From Actinomadura citrea (GTDB lineage Bacteria > Actinomycetota > Actinomycetes > Streptosporangiales > Streptosporangiaceae): a stretch of DNA of 64,000 nucleotides. The notes below the pieces were generated by a model, which worked only from the letters and a program-made list of their open reading frames with translations, ran no database searches and was not told the origin of the DNA. The translations under genes were made by a program, and so were the position numbers. Shown here in pieces: positions 40,610 through 49,217 of the stretch. The stretch spans positions 2,356,001-2,420,000 of the forward strand of contig NZ_JACCBT010000001.1 in the NCBI RefSeq assembly GCF_013409045.1, given 5' to 3'. The number at the start of each line of letters is the position of its first letter. The first letter of the stretch is position 1.

Positions 40610-41779
40610 GTGCGACTTGCCAACCGCGACGCGCGGCCGGTCCCGTGGCTGCCGACCGGCCGCACCGCGGACGCCGCACTGGCCGGCGGGGCCTTCGCCG
40701 TCCTGGCCGCGATGACCCTCGTGTCGATCCACACGGGCCCGCCCTCACGGATGCCCCTCTACAGCTGGGCGCTGCTCGCGGTCGCCTGCGGGGCGCTGTA
40801 CCTGCGCCGGAGCCGGCCCGTCGCCGTCGCCGCCGTCACGCTCGCCGCCTGCGCCGTCTACTACCCGGTCACCGAGCCGGACGGCCCGGCCGTGCTCACC
40901 TTCGTCATCGCCCTCTACACGGCGGCGGCCGAGGGCCACCTCATCGCGGCCGCCGTCCTCGCGGGGATCGCGGTGGCCGGGACCGTGGCCGCCGACCGCC
41001 GCGACGACGTCAACCACCTCGCCGACGCCGCCGGCTTCCTCCTCATCGGCTGGTTCGTCGCGGTCGTCGCCATCGGCGGCGTCGTCCGCAACCGCCGCGC
41101 CTACCTGCGCGAGGCGCAGGAGCGCGCCCGCGTCGCCGAGCGCGGCCGCGAGGCCGAGGCCCGCCGCCGCGCCATCGAGGAGCGGCTGCGCATCGCCCGC
41201 GAGCTGCACGACGTCCTCGGCCACAACATCTCGCTCATCAACGTGCAGGCCACCGCCGCGCTGCACGGCCTGCGCCGCGAGCCGCAGCGCGCCGAGGACG
41301 CCCTCACCGCGATCAAGCAGGCCAGCAAGGACGTGCTACGGGAGATGCGCGCCACGCTCGGCGTCCTGCGGCAGGTCGACGAGGCCGCCCCGGTCGCGCC
41401 CGCCCCCGGCCTCGCCCGCCTGGACGAGCTGGCCCGGGGCCTCGCGGCGGCCGGGCTGGAGATCCGCACCGAGGCGGAGGGCGAGCCGCGCCCGCTGCCC
41501 GCCGAGACCGACCTCGCCGCGTTCCGGATCGTCCAGGAGGCGCTCACCAACGTCACCCGGCACTCCGGCGCGGCGTCCGCCGTCGTCCGCGTCCGCTACG
41601 AGGCCGACGGCGTTGTCGTCAGCGTCGAGGACGACGGAAGGCCCGGATCCGGAACGCCGTCGGCCGACGGCAGCGGCATCCGCGGGATGCGGGAGCGCGC
41701 CGAGGCGCTCGGCGGCGGCCTCGTCGCCGGGCCCGGCCCGGACGGCGGCTTCACCGTCCGCGCCCGCCTGCCGCTCTAG
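40610..41779 (+). CDS. NarL-type sensor histidine kinase without adjacent response regulator
   Basis: 389 residues. GTG 40610 is chosen because AGGA lies 7 nt upstream. Five or six N-terminal helices (residues 22-160), a short coiled region, then HisKA_3 dimerisation domain with phospho-acceptor His 200 (RIARELHDVLGHNISLI) and a HATPase_c domain (FRIVQEALTNVTRHSGA, GSGIRGMRERAEALGG). Such kinases normally sit next to a LuxR/NarL response regulator; here the next gene is a convergent ABC ATPase. The signal is unknown. Confidence 0.92.
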   Translation: MRLANRDARPVPWLPTGRTADAALAGGAFAVLAAMTLVSIHTGPPSRMPLYSWALLAVACGALYLRRSRPVAVAAVTLAACAVYYPVTEPDGPAVLTFVIALYTAAAEGHLIAAAVLAGIAVAGTVAADRRDDVNHLADAAGFLLIGWFVAVVAIGGVVRNRRAYLREAQERARVAERGREAEARRRAIEERLRIARELHDVLGHNISLINVQATAALHGLRREPQRAEDALTAIKQASKDVLREMRATLGVLRQVDEAAPVAPAPGLARLDELARGLAAAGLEIRTEAEGEPRPLPAETDLAAFRIVQEALTNVTRHSGAASAVVRVRYEADGVVVSVEDDGRPGSGTPSADGSGIRGMRERAEALGGGLVAGPGPDGGFTVRARLPL

Positions 41780-42722
41780 TCCTCGTCCTGCCCGGCCTCG
41801 GAAGCTACACGGCCTCGGAGCTCGGAGCTCGGCTCGCGGCCGCCTGAGACCAGAACCGAGCGGCGCCGGAACCGCCGGACGGGGCGGGCCCGCGGACCGG
41901 GATCATGCCGGTCCCGCCGCGCGGCGCCACGGGCCGCGCCCGGTCGACGACGCCGACGCCGTCGGCGCGCCGAGCCTCGGCCGCGTCGCGCGTGGTCAGC
42001 AGGACCGTCGTGCCGGACGCGGCGATCCGGCGCAGTGCCGTCCACATTCGATGGATCGTTCCACTGTCGAGGCCGGACGTGGGCTCGTCCAGGAAGAGCA
42101 CATCCGAGCGGTCCAGCAGCGCCAGCGCCAGGTCGAGCCGCCGGCGCTCCCCGGCCGTCAGCCGCTCGAACCGCGTCCCGGCGGACTCCTCCAGGCCGGT
42201 CAGCGCGAGCACCTCGTCCGCCGCCAGCGGGTCCAGCGTCCAGCGGTGCCGGCCCGCGACGATCTCGAAGACGGTGAGGCCGGGGAACAGCCCGCCGTCC
42301 CGCCACACCGTGCCGATCCGCAGCCCCTCCCGCGCCGCGTACGGGTCGATGCCCCGGACGCGCACCGCGCCGCCGCAGAGGCGGCGGAGGCCTGCCAGCA
42401 CCTCCAGCAGCAGGGTCTTGCCCGACCCCGCGTGGCCGAGCAGCGCGTAGACCTCGCCCTCCGGCACCTCGAACGAGAAGTCCCCGACCGTCTGGGCGCC
42501 GCAGCGGACGCGCAGCTCCCGCGCCTCCACGACGATTCCGCTCATCCCTCGTCACTCCCCCATGAAGCGGGCCCGCCCTCTCACGGCGCCCCCATGGCAG
42601 GAGGCTACGGAGCGATCCCTCCGGCAGGCGGCCGAGCCGCGCCGGCGTTCGCATTCCGTAAGATCATTAGCGGCCCGGAGGACGCCGCCGCAGACCCCGG
42701 TTCAATCCTCGTCCTGCCCGGC
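41780..42722. repeat. 17-bp direct repeats flanking the orphan ABC ATPase gene
   Basis: TCCTCGTCCTGCCCGGC occurs exactly at 41780-41796 and at 42706-42722, bracketing a 926-bp period that contains the whole ABC ATPase gene. The right copy encodes the C terminus of the SWIM protein; the left copy touches the kinase stop codon. Confidence 0.6.
41805..42545 (-). CDS. Orphan ABC transporter ATP-binding protein
   Basis: 246 residues. Walker A GHAGSGKT, degenerate signature LTAGERRRLDLALALL in place of LSGGQ, Walker B VLFLDEPTSGLDSG and switch region LLTTRDAAEA, where the usual His is Arg. The Q-loop region is also unusual (GTVWRDGGLFPGLTV). It resembles drug-export ABC ATPases, but no permease is adjacent, and the last 40 residues are a Gly/Pro/Ser-rich tail. 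It is flanked by 17-bp direct repeats and may be an acquired or decaying gene. Confidence 0.85.
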   Translation of the reverse strand: MSGIVVEARELRVRCGAQTVGDFSFEVPEGEVYALLGHAGSGKTLLLEVLAGLRRLCGGAVRVRGIDPYAAREGLRIGTVWRDGGLFPGLTVFEIVAGRHRWTLDPLAADEVLALTGLEESAGTRFERLTAGERRRLDLALALLDRSDVLFLDEPTSGLDSGTIHRMWTALRRIAASGTTVLLTTRDAAEARRADGVGVVDRARPVAPRGGTGMIPVRGPAPSGGSGAARFWSQAAASRAPSSEAV

Positions 42723-43478
42723 GAGCGCCTCGTAGACGGGCGCCAGCACGTCCGTCAGCGCGCGACGCCGGACGCGGACCGGCGGAGGCGCGGCGACCTG
42801 GAGCACGAACCCCGGCGGGACGGGCGGCGCGGGCGGGCGCTCGCGGAGCCGGGCCAGCCCGGACGGCGGCGTCCAGAACCCGGCGGCGGTGAGCGGCTCC
42901 TCCCGCATCTCCAGCGGATCGGGCTCGGTCTCGGTGGCGCGCCGCAACGCGCCGAGCAGCTGGTCCCGGCGCCGGCCGTTCCACTGGAGGATGAGGAACG
43001 GGTCGTCGTCGAACGCCTCGGCCAGCAGGTACAGGACGGCGGCGGCGTGCTTGCACGGGTCGCCCCAGTCGGGGCAGTCGCACATCAGGTGCAGGTCGGA
43101 CGCCGAGTCCGGGAACAGCGCGAGCCCCAGCTCGGCGAACACCCACTCGATCTCCGGCGGCATCTCCCCGGCCAGCAGCCGGGCCCGGAACAGCGCACGG
43201 GACGCCAGCTCCGCCTCCACCGCGCGCCAGCCGTCCTCGTCGATCGCCTCGATGCCGAGCGCCACCTCGTACGGCTCCGGTGCCGAGCCCCGCACCTTCG
43301 CGGTGACCTCGTACGCCTCCACCCGCAGGTCGAACACGTTGCCCTTGCGCGCGTAGGCGCGTCCCCGCTGGAGGCGCCCGGCGTCGGCGAACGACTCCAC
43401 CAGGTCGATGAAGCGCCGCGACCACCACTGCGCCCCGATCGAGCCCCGCCGGGTGCGCGCCCTGATGCCCTCGTCCAC
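42702..43478 (-). CDS. SWIM zinc-finger protein partnered with SNF2 helicase
   Basis: 258 residues, GTG 43478 directly following the SNF2 stop. It contains a SWIM motif LMCDCPDWGDPCKHAAAVLYLLAE (CxCx6-CxH). Flanking sequence has the basic N terminus RGSIGAQWWSRRFIDLVESFADAGRLQRGRAYARKGNV, typical of this family. SWIM domains bind DNA or protein; actinobacteria often encode such a protein next to a Snf2-type ATPase, so the two probably act as a complex on DNA. Confidence 0.9.
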   Translation of the reverse strand: MDEGIRARTRRGSIGAQWWSRRFIDLVESFADAGRLQRGRAYARKGNVFDLRVEAYEVTAKVRGSAPEPYEVALGIEAIDEDGWRAVEAELASRALFRARLLAGEMPPEIEWVFAELGLALFPDSASDLHLMCDCPDWGDPCKHAAAVLYLLAEAFDDDPFLILQWNGRRRDQLLGALRRATETEPDPLEMREEPLTAAGFWTPPSGLARLRERPPAPPVPPGFVLQVAAPPPVRVRRRALTDVLAPVYEALAGQDED

Positions 43479-46400
43479 CTAGTCGCTCACCGCCTCCGGC
43501 GACAGCCGCAGGACGTCGCGCAGCTCGGCGACCGACAGCTCGGTCAGCCAGTCCTCGCCGGTGCCGACGATCGAGTCGGCCAGGGCCTTCTTGCGTTCGA
43601 TCATCTCGTCGACGCGCTCCTCCATCGTCCCGACGCAGACGAACTTGCGGACCTGGACGTTGCGGGTCTGCCCGATGCGGAACGCCCGGTCGGTGGCCTG
43701 GTCCTCCACGGCCGGGTTCCACCAGCGGTCCACGTGCACGACGTGGTTGGCGGCGGTCAGCGTCAGGCCCGTCCCGGCGGCCTTGAGGGACAGCAGGAAG
43801 ATCGCGGGCTCGGTGTCCTCCTGGAACCGCTGGACGAGGTCGTCCCGCCCCTGCTTGGACGTCCCGCCGTGCAGCCACAGCACCGGCCGTTCGAGCCGCG
43901 CCGCCAGGTAGGGCTGGAGCATCGACCCGAACTCGGCGTACTGGGTGAAGACGAGCGCCTTCTCGCCCTGCTCCAGCACCTCGGCGCAGATCTCCTCCAG
44001 CCGTTCGAGCTTGCCCGACCGGCCGGGCAGGCGCGAGCCGTCCTTGAGCAGGTGCGCCGGATGGTTGCAGACCTGCTTGAGCTTGGCCATCGTCGCCAGC
44101 ACCAGCCCCCGCCGCTCGGCCTCCTCCGCCTCGGCGATCTGCTGGAGCATGTCGTCCACGGTCGCCTGGTAGAGCGACGCCTGCTCGGTCGTCAGGTTGC
44201 AGTAGACCTTGATCTCCTGCTTCTCCGGCAGGTCCGAGATGATCGACTTGTCGGTCTTGAGGCGGCGCAGGATGAACGGCTGCGTCGCCCGTCTGAGCGC
44301 CAGCGCCGCCTGCTCGTCGCCCTCCCGCTCGATCGGGATCGCGAACCGCTGCCGGAACGCGCTCCGCGGCCCGAGCAGCCCCGGGTTCGCGAACTCCATG
44401 ATCGACCACAGCTCGGTCAGGTGGTTCTCCACCGGCGTGCCGGTGAGCGCGATCCGGCTCCGCGCCGGGATGCTCCGCACCGCCCGGGCCTGCCGCGTCC
44501 CGCTGTTCTTGAGCGCCTGCGCCTCGTCGCAGATGACCCGCTCCCAGTCGATGGCCGCCAGCATCTCGGCGTCCCGCGCGGCCGTCCCGTAGGTGGTCAG
44601 CACCAGGTCGGCGCCCGCGACCGCCTCGGCGAGGCCCTCGCCGCGGCGCCGTCCCGTCCCGTGGTGGACGTAAACGCGCAGCTTGGGCGTGAACCGCGCC
44701 GCCTCCCGCTGCCAGTTCCCCACCAGCGACATCGGCCCTATGAGGAGTGTGGGGCCCGGGCGCTCGCCGTCAGCCCGCTCGGAGGCGAGAAGGGCCAGGG
44801 ACTGGGCCGTGTTATGGCACAGCATTCCCTCGGCGACATAGTTATGGTGATCGGCGACCTCGAAGTCGTAGACGAAGCCTTCGTAGTCCAACTCCTCGAC
44901 CGAGGCGATTCTCGCGTAGTAGACCTCGCGCGTGGCCCGTTCGTCCAGCCGGTCGCGGATCCGCTGGAGTTCGAGGCCGTCGAGGCGCTCGTAGGCGGCC
45001 AGTGTCTGCGCCGTCCATTTGCATCCCCTGCGGCGCCGATACTCCGCCTCAGCCTCCCCGGAAAGGATGTGGTCCAGCCTTCCTACGGCTTCTCTTGCGC
45101 TCCCTCTGGAGAACTCCCGGGTTCCGTAGAAGTAGGCGGTGTTGATGCTGAGATGCCGCATGGGCAGCTCCGTGACCTCTTGAGCCCGTCGGAGGAGGTC
45201 GCTGCCGGGCACGCCCTCGACGTTGGTGTTGGAGGACCTTGCGCAGATCTCGTCCATCCGGACCTGCTTGGCGGCGTCGGCGATTCCGATGAGGCGGTGG
45301 AAGCGCCGAAGGCTCGCCCCGCCGATGAGACCGATCTGGTACGGGCGCTTGATACCGGTCCCGTTGGTGGCGCATTTCCAAGCCGTGGAGATGCGCAGCC
45401 AGACGCCGAACCTGCGCAGCAGGGTGCTGAGCTGCCGCATGATCCAGACGGACGCGGAACTGATCTCGACGAGGCGCCTCGACGTGTCGACCGACGACTC
45501 GGCGGCGAAGAAGTGCCTGAGGAAGAGCCGGACGGTCGACTCGTCGGCTGCCATGACGCTTTCAGGGATCCGTTTGTGGGCCGAATGGCCGCCCCAGCGG
45601 TATCCGTGCTCCTCCAGCAGTTCCCGGTAGGGCTTTCCGCTGAATCTCAGGAACGGGACCTTGGTGCCGGTCCCCGGCACGAGCTTCGCATCGTCCATCG
45701 CGAGGTCGAACCGGCCCGCCACACGCTTCAGCCGAGCCTGCAGGTCTTCGAGCGTGCGCACATTCTTCTGGGTGATGACCACAGTGGTCCATCGGCCTTC
45801 GCTCCCCTCGGCTATCTGCCATGCGAGGAGGACGGTCAAGTCCGGATCCAGGGCGCCGCCCTCATGCCTCAGCCGTGCCGGAACGCAGACGCGCGTCCCC
45901 GGGCGGAGGTCGGTCGTCCAGTCGTCGAGGCCCAGGAGCCGGTGCCGCCGGGTCACGATGATCTCGCTGCCGTCGTCCAGCCGGACCTTGCGCACCTTCT
46001 CGTTGATGTGCTGGCGGTAGAGACGGGTGACCACGGCGGGAACGATTCGCCCATCCTTGGCGATGGAATTGACGGTCAACTCCCGTGCCGGTGTTGTCCA
46101 CTCGCCTTCGCCATCGGGTTCCAGGGCGGACGCGTAGCGGGCCCAGACGTCCTTCGCCTTCATCAGGGCGCCGTTCACGAAGACGAACTCGTCTTTTCCT
46201 ATGCATTTGCCAAGGCCCATCGAGTCGGCGAGGACGCCGCCGAGCCCGAGGTCGCCGAGGAACTTCAGCCAGGCGAGGCCGCGCTCCTGGAAGGGACGGA
46301 GGGTCCCGTTGAAGCCGTCGGGGGTGCGCAGGGGGGTGAGGCGGCGGTCGGCTTCGCCGGAGAGGAGGTCGCCGAGGGGGCCGGTGGCGTCCACCTCGGT

Positions 46401-47873
46401 CAGGGGGAGGGCGTCGTCGCCGGCGTGCACGATCGCGCGGATCGCCTCGGCGGCGGTCATGCGGCCGCGGCGCGGGTGCCGCAGGAAGTCGAGGGCGGCC
46501 TCCAGCTGGTGCTCGTCCAGCTCCACCCACTGGCCGCGCAGGCGGACGAGCGGGGTCTTCAGCCGGGCCAGCTCCTCCAGTTCGGCCTCGTCGACGCTCG
46601 CGTCGCCGATGGCGAGGTCCCAGCGGAAGTCGACCATCGACTTCAGGTCGAAGCCGGAGGGCGCCGCCGCCCCCGCGGACGCCTCCGGGTCCTCGTTGCG
46701 GGCGGTGAGCTTCATGCCGAGCTTCGCCTTGCCCGCCCACTGGGGGAGCAGGACCCCGAAGCCCGCGGCGGCGAGCATCGGGGCCGCCTGGCGGAGGAAG
46801 CGGAACGCGCCCGCCGTGTCGAGGAGGAGTTCGCCCGGCGCGGGGCCGTCCAGGGCGGGCGCCAGGTCGGGGAAGAGGCGCAGGGCGCGGCCGAGGCCGG
46901 AGAGGAGGGTCTCCTCGGCCTGCGGGATCGAGGTGGCCTCGCCCTCCCAGACCAGCGCGGCGGGGACGTAGAGGCTCGGGTCGTCGGTGCCCTGGAGGGC
47001 GAACTCGACCCGCCAGGAGTCGCCGTCGCGGGGCTCGGCGTCCTCCTCGAACTCCTCGGCGCCGGGTTCGGCGAGGCGGAAGCAGACGCGCAGCGGGCCG
47101 GACGGGCGGCGCGCGGCGGCGGCCCACGCGTCCAGTTCTGCGATCAGGTCGTCGGGGTCGTCGCGGGGCTCGCGGGCGACCTCGGGGGAGGGGCCGGTCA
47201 GCGCCATCACCCAGCGTTCGGCGAGCGGCAGCCGGTCGGGCTCCTTGCGCCGCGACACCAGCAGCGGATGCGGCACCACGCCCCGCACGGCCGTGTCGAC
47301 CAGGGCCGACAGCGCCTCGCGCAGGACCTCGGCGGCGGGGCGGCCGCCGCCCGCCGCGCGGCAGGCGGCGGGCATGGCACGGGCCAGCGCGCGGAACCGC
47401 GCCGGGTCGTCGATCACCGGCCGCCAGCGGGCCACGAGGTCGCCGTCCTCGCGCAGCAGGGCGGGCAGGACGTGGCCGCGCCCGGCGAGGTGCACCGCCT
47501 CGTCCGCGAGCATGCACAGGAAGCGCAGGTCGGTGCCCGCGATGACGTCGGCGCTGTGCTCGGCCGCCTGGAGCAGCGCCATCGCGGGGAACGGCGCGAG
47601 GACCAGGGCCGGGACCCGCCACGTGCGCAGCTCGGGCTCGTCCCGCACCGGTTCGGGGCCCAGCTCCGCCGACGGAAGCGGATGGTCGCCCGCGGTGGGC
47701 AGCGACATGGCCAGCTCGACGCGGAACGCGGCGCGCAGGAGCGGCTCGTAGGACGTGCCGGTGAAATCGCAGGTCGCGAAGGGGTGGACGTCCGGGGAGG
47801 GCTCGTACGGGCCGGTGCGTTCGGCCCACAGGCAGAGCGCACCGCCATGCCAGGTGGCGTGGGCGACGAGCAT
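43479..47873 (-). CDS. SNF2/HepA-type helicase containing an intein
   Basis: 1464 residues as encoded, 999 after splicing. ATG 47873 is chosen because TAGCTT lies 8 nt upstream, a leaderless pattern. N-terminal 500 residues are the actinobacterial SNF2-associated domain (DUF3670-like). The two RecA lobes carry Walker A split by the intein (DSMGLGK | TAQSLALL), DEAQ box VICDEAQALKNSGT, LTGTPVENHLTELWS, LLSLKAAGTGLTLTAANHVVHVDRWWNPAVEDQATDRAFRIGQ. It is an ATP-driven DNA translocase, role unknown, co-transcribed with the SWIM protein. Without splicing it cannot bind ATP. Confidence 0.95.
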   Translation of the reverse strand: MLVAHATWHGGALCLWAERTGPYEPSPDVHPFATCDFTGTSYEPLLRAAFRVELAMSLPTAGDHPLPSAELGPEPVRDEPELRTWRVPALVLAPFPAMALLQAAEHSADVIAGTDLRFLCMLADEAVHLAGRGHVLPALLREDGDLVARWRPVIDDPARFRALARAMPAACRAAGGGRPAAEVLREALSALVDTAVRGVVPHPLLVSRRKEPDRLPLAERWVMALTGPSPEVAREPRDDPDDLIAELDAWAAAARRPSGPLRVCFRLAEPGAEEFEEDAEPRDGDSWRVEFALQGTDDPSLYVPAALVWEGEATSIPQAEETLLSGLGRALRLFPDLAPALDGPAPGELLLDTAGAFRFLRQAAPMLAAAGFGVLLPQWAGKAKLGMKLTARNEDPEASAGAAAPSGFDLKSMVDFRWDLAIGDASVDEAELEELARLKTPLVRLRGQWVELDEHQLEAALDFLRHPRRGRMTAAEAIRAIVHAGDDALPLTEVDATGPLGDLLSGEADRRLTPLRTPDGFNGTLRPFQERGLAWLKFLGDLGLGGVLADSMGLGKCIGKDEFVFVNGALMKAKDVWARYASALEPDGEGEWTTPARELTVNSIAKDGRIVPAVVTRLYRQHINEKVRKVRLDDGSEIIVTRRHRLLGLDDWTTDLRPGTRVCVPARLRHEGGALDPDLTVLLAWQIAEGSEGRWTTVVITQKNVRTLEDLQARLKRVAGRFDLAMDDAKLVPGTGTKVPFLRFSGKPYRELLEEHGYRWGGHSAHKRIPESVMAADESTVRLFLRHFFAAESSVDTSRRLVEISSASVWIMRQLSTLLRRFGVWLRISTAWKCATNGTGIKRPYQIGLIGGASLRRFHRLIGIADAAKQVRMDEICARSSNTNVEGVPGSDLLRRAQEVTELPMRHLSINTAYFYGTREFSRGSAREAVGRLDHILSGEAEAEYRRRRGCKWTAQTLAAYERLDGLELQRIRDRLDERATREVYYARIASVEELDYEGFVYDFEVADHHNYVAEGMLCHNTAQSLALLASERADGERPGPTLLIGPMSLVGNWQREAARFTPKLRVYVHHGTGRRRGEGLAEAVAGADLVLTTYGTAARDAEMLAAIDWERVICDEAQALKNSGTRQARAVRSIPARSRIALTGTPVENHLTELWSIMEFANPGLLGPRSAFRQRFAIPIEREGDEQAALALRRATQPFILRRLKTDKSIISDLPEKQEIKVYCNLTTEQASLYQATVDDMLQQIAEAEEAERRGLVLATMAKLKQVCNHPAHLLKDGSRLPGRSGKLERLEEICAEVLEQGEKALVFTQYAEFGSMLQPYLAARLERPVLWLHGGTSKQGRDDLVQRFQEDTEPAIFLLSLKAAGTGLTLTAANHVVHVDRWWNPAVEDQATDRAFRIGQTRNVQVRKFVCVGTMEERVDEMIERKKALADSIVGTGEDWLTELSVAELRDVLRLSPEAVSD
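44811..46205 (-). mobile_element. Intein (465 residues) with LAGLIDADG-like endonuclease domain
   Basis: The insert begins with Cys 1 (CIGKDEFVFVNGALMKAKDVW, block A), has block B TRRHRLLG with its Thr and His, block F VYDFEVADHHNYVAEG and block G MLCHN, followed by extein Thr. The terminal His-Asn and the Cys 1/Thr +1 nucleophiles needed for splicing are all present. Between the blocks, LLAWQIAEGSE and FLRHFFAAESSVD look like the two LAGLIDADG helices, each ending in an acidic residue, so a homing endonuclease may be active. Two sample 60-base lines inside counted 67-68 percent G+C against 72 percent in a flanking line. Confidence 0.93.
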
Positions 47874-47994
47874 GGTCCCCGAAGCTACCAGCCGCCTCGG
47901 ACGCCACCATGCTTCACGGTTCCCGACAGCCGCCACTCAGGCTCGCTGGCTAGGCTCGGGGCGTCCGCCACCGAGTCACACTGGGAGGGTCGCC

Positions 47995-48777
47995 GTGGGC
48001 GAGTTCGTACGGGTCGAGGTCGAGGACGGGATCGCGACGATCAGGCTCGACCGGCCGAAGATGAACGCCCTGAACGCCCAGATGCAGCGGGAGCTGATCG
48101 ACGCGGCCCGCCAGGTCACGCAGGACGAGGCGGTCGGCGCGGTCGTGCTGTACGGGGGCGAGCGGGTGTTCGCGGCGGGCGCGGACATCAAGGAGATGGC
48201 CCCGATGTCGTACGCGGAGATGTCCGCGGGCCACTCGCGGCTGCTGCAGGACTTCGCCAAGGCGCTCGCCGCGATCCCCAAGCCGGTCATCGCCGCGATC
48301 ACCGGGTACGCGCTCGGCGGCGGGCTGGAGGTGGCGCTGACCGCCGACTTCCGCGTCGCGGGCGAGGGCGCGAAGGTCGGGCAGCCGGAGATCCAGCTCG
48401 GCATCATCCCCGGCGCGGGCGGTACGCAGCGGCTGGCCCGGCTGGTCGGGCCGTCGAGGGCGAAGGACCTGATCTTCTCGGGACGGCACGTCGCGGCGGA
48501 CGAGGCCCTCGCGATCGGCCTGGTGGACCGGGTCGTCGCGGACGACGCCGTCTACGCCGCCGCCAAGGAGTGGGCGGCGGTGTTCGTCGGCGGTCCCGCG
48601 ATCGCGCTGCGGGCCGCCAAGCAGGCCATCGACCGGGGGCTCGAGGCCGACCTCGACACCGGGCTGGAGATCGAGCGGACGCAGTTCGCGGCGCTGTTCG
48701 CCACCGAGGACCAGGCGAGCGGGATGAAGAGCTTCCTGGAGGAGGGCCCCGGCAAGGCGACGTTCACCGGTCGCTGA
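47995..48777 (+). CDS. Enoyl-CoA hydratase/isomerase family protein
   Basis: 260 residues from GTG 47995, with GGGAGGG upstream. Crotonase fold: oxyanion-hole residues in GGERVFAAGADIKEM and TGYALGGGLEVAL, catalytic Glu region GQPEIQLGIIPGAGGTQRLARLVG with both Glu positions expected for a hydratase, and the family C-terminal KQAIDRG helix. It acts in fatty-acid beta-oxidation; etfBA at 56373 is a likely functional partner. Divergent from the SNF2 gene; its end overlaps the convergent HxlR gene by 14 bp. Confidence 0.93.
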   Translation: MGEFVRVEVEDGIATIRLDRPKMNALNAQMQRELIDAARQVTQDEAVGAVVLYGGERVFAAGADIKEMAPMSYAEMSAGHSRLLQDFAKALAAIPKPVIAAITGYALGGGLEVALTADFRVAGEGAKVGQPEIQLGIIPGAGGTQRLARLVGPSRAKDLIFSGRHVAADEALAIGLVDRVVADDAVYAAAKEWAAVFVGGPAIALRAAKQAIDRGLEADLDTGLEIERTQFAALFATEDQASGMKSFLEEGPGKATFTGR

Positions 48778-49135
48778 GCGCGCGGTCCCGCGTGTCGAGC
48801 ACCTCCTCGGCGTAGCGCTCGGTCCAGCGGCCGAGGGCGGCGAGGGGTTCGAGCATCCCGCGCCCCGGCGGGGTCAGCTCGTACTCGACGCGCGGGGGCG
48901 CCTCGGCGTAGCGGCGGCGGGCGACCAGGCCGTCGCGTTCGAGGCGGCGGAGCGTCTCGGTCAGCACCTTGTGGCTGATGCCGCCGATCTGCGCCCGCAT
49001 GTCACCCGGACGCAGCGGGCCGTGTTGCAGCGTCCACAGCACGACGCCCGTCCACGTGCCGGACAGCAGGTCGAGACCGAGCCGCGTCCGGCAGTCGGCG
49101 ATGTACTCGTATTCGTTCATGGGTTCGCCCGCCAT
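48764..49135 (-). CDS. HxlR family transcriptional regulator
   Basis: 123 residues, ATG 49135 (an in-frame ATG at 49120 is an alternative). HxlR-type winged helix: the Cys in YIADCRTRLGLDLLSGTWTGVVLWTLQHGPLRPGDMRAQIGGISHKVLTETLRRLERDGLVARRRY is in the position used for redox or aldehyde sensing in this family. Divergent from the oxidoreductase at 49218, so it probably regulates it through the dyad in the gap. Confidence 0.92.
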   Translation of the reverse strand: MAGEPMNEYEYIADCRTRLGLDLLSGTWTGVVLWTLQHGPLRPGDMRAQIGGISHKVLTETLRRLERDGLVARRRYAEAPPRVEYELTPPGRGMLEPLAALGRWTERYAEEVLDTRDRALSDR

Positions 49136-49165
49136 CCTGCCCCTTCCGATACGCACCGGATGGTG

Positions 49166-49189
49166 CGGAACGGACCGCCTAACGTTCCG
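49166..49189. promoter_or_regulatory. Dyad between HxlR and oxidoreductase genes
   Basis: CGGAACG (49166-49172) and CGTTCCG (49183-49189) form a perfect 7-bp inverted repeat with a 10-nt spacer in the 82-bp divergent gap, suitable for a dimeric HxlR regulator. Confidence 0.5.
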
Positions 49190-49217
49190 ACCGACGGTAA
49201 ACGAACGGGAGGATGTC

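Noticed and set aside
43479..47873. Interpretation of the SNF2 insert as an assembly artefact or a separate gene
   Set aside because: The insert keeps the frame, begins with Cys, ends with His-Asn before Thr and has intein blocks A, B, F and G in order.
41613..48815. A 2400-codon open frame on the plus strand
   Set aside because: It is antisense to the ABC, SWIM and SNF2 genes. High G+C with strongly biased third positions leaves such long shadow frames open. It has no domains and is rich in Arg, Gly, Ala and Glu/Gln.
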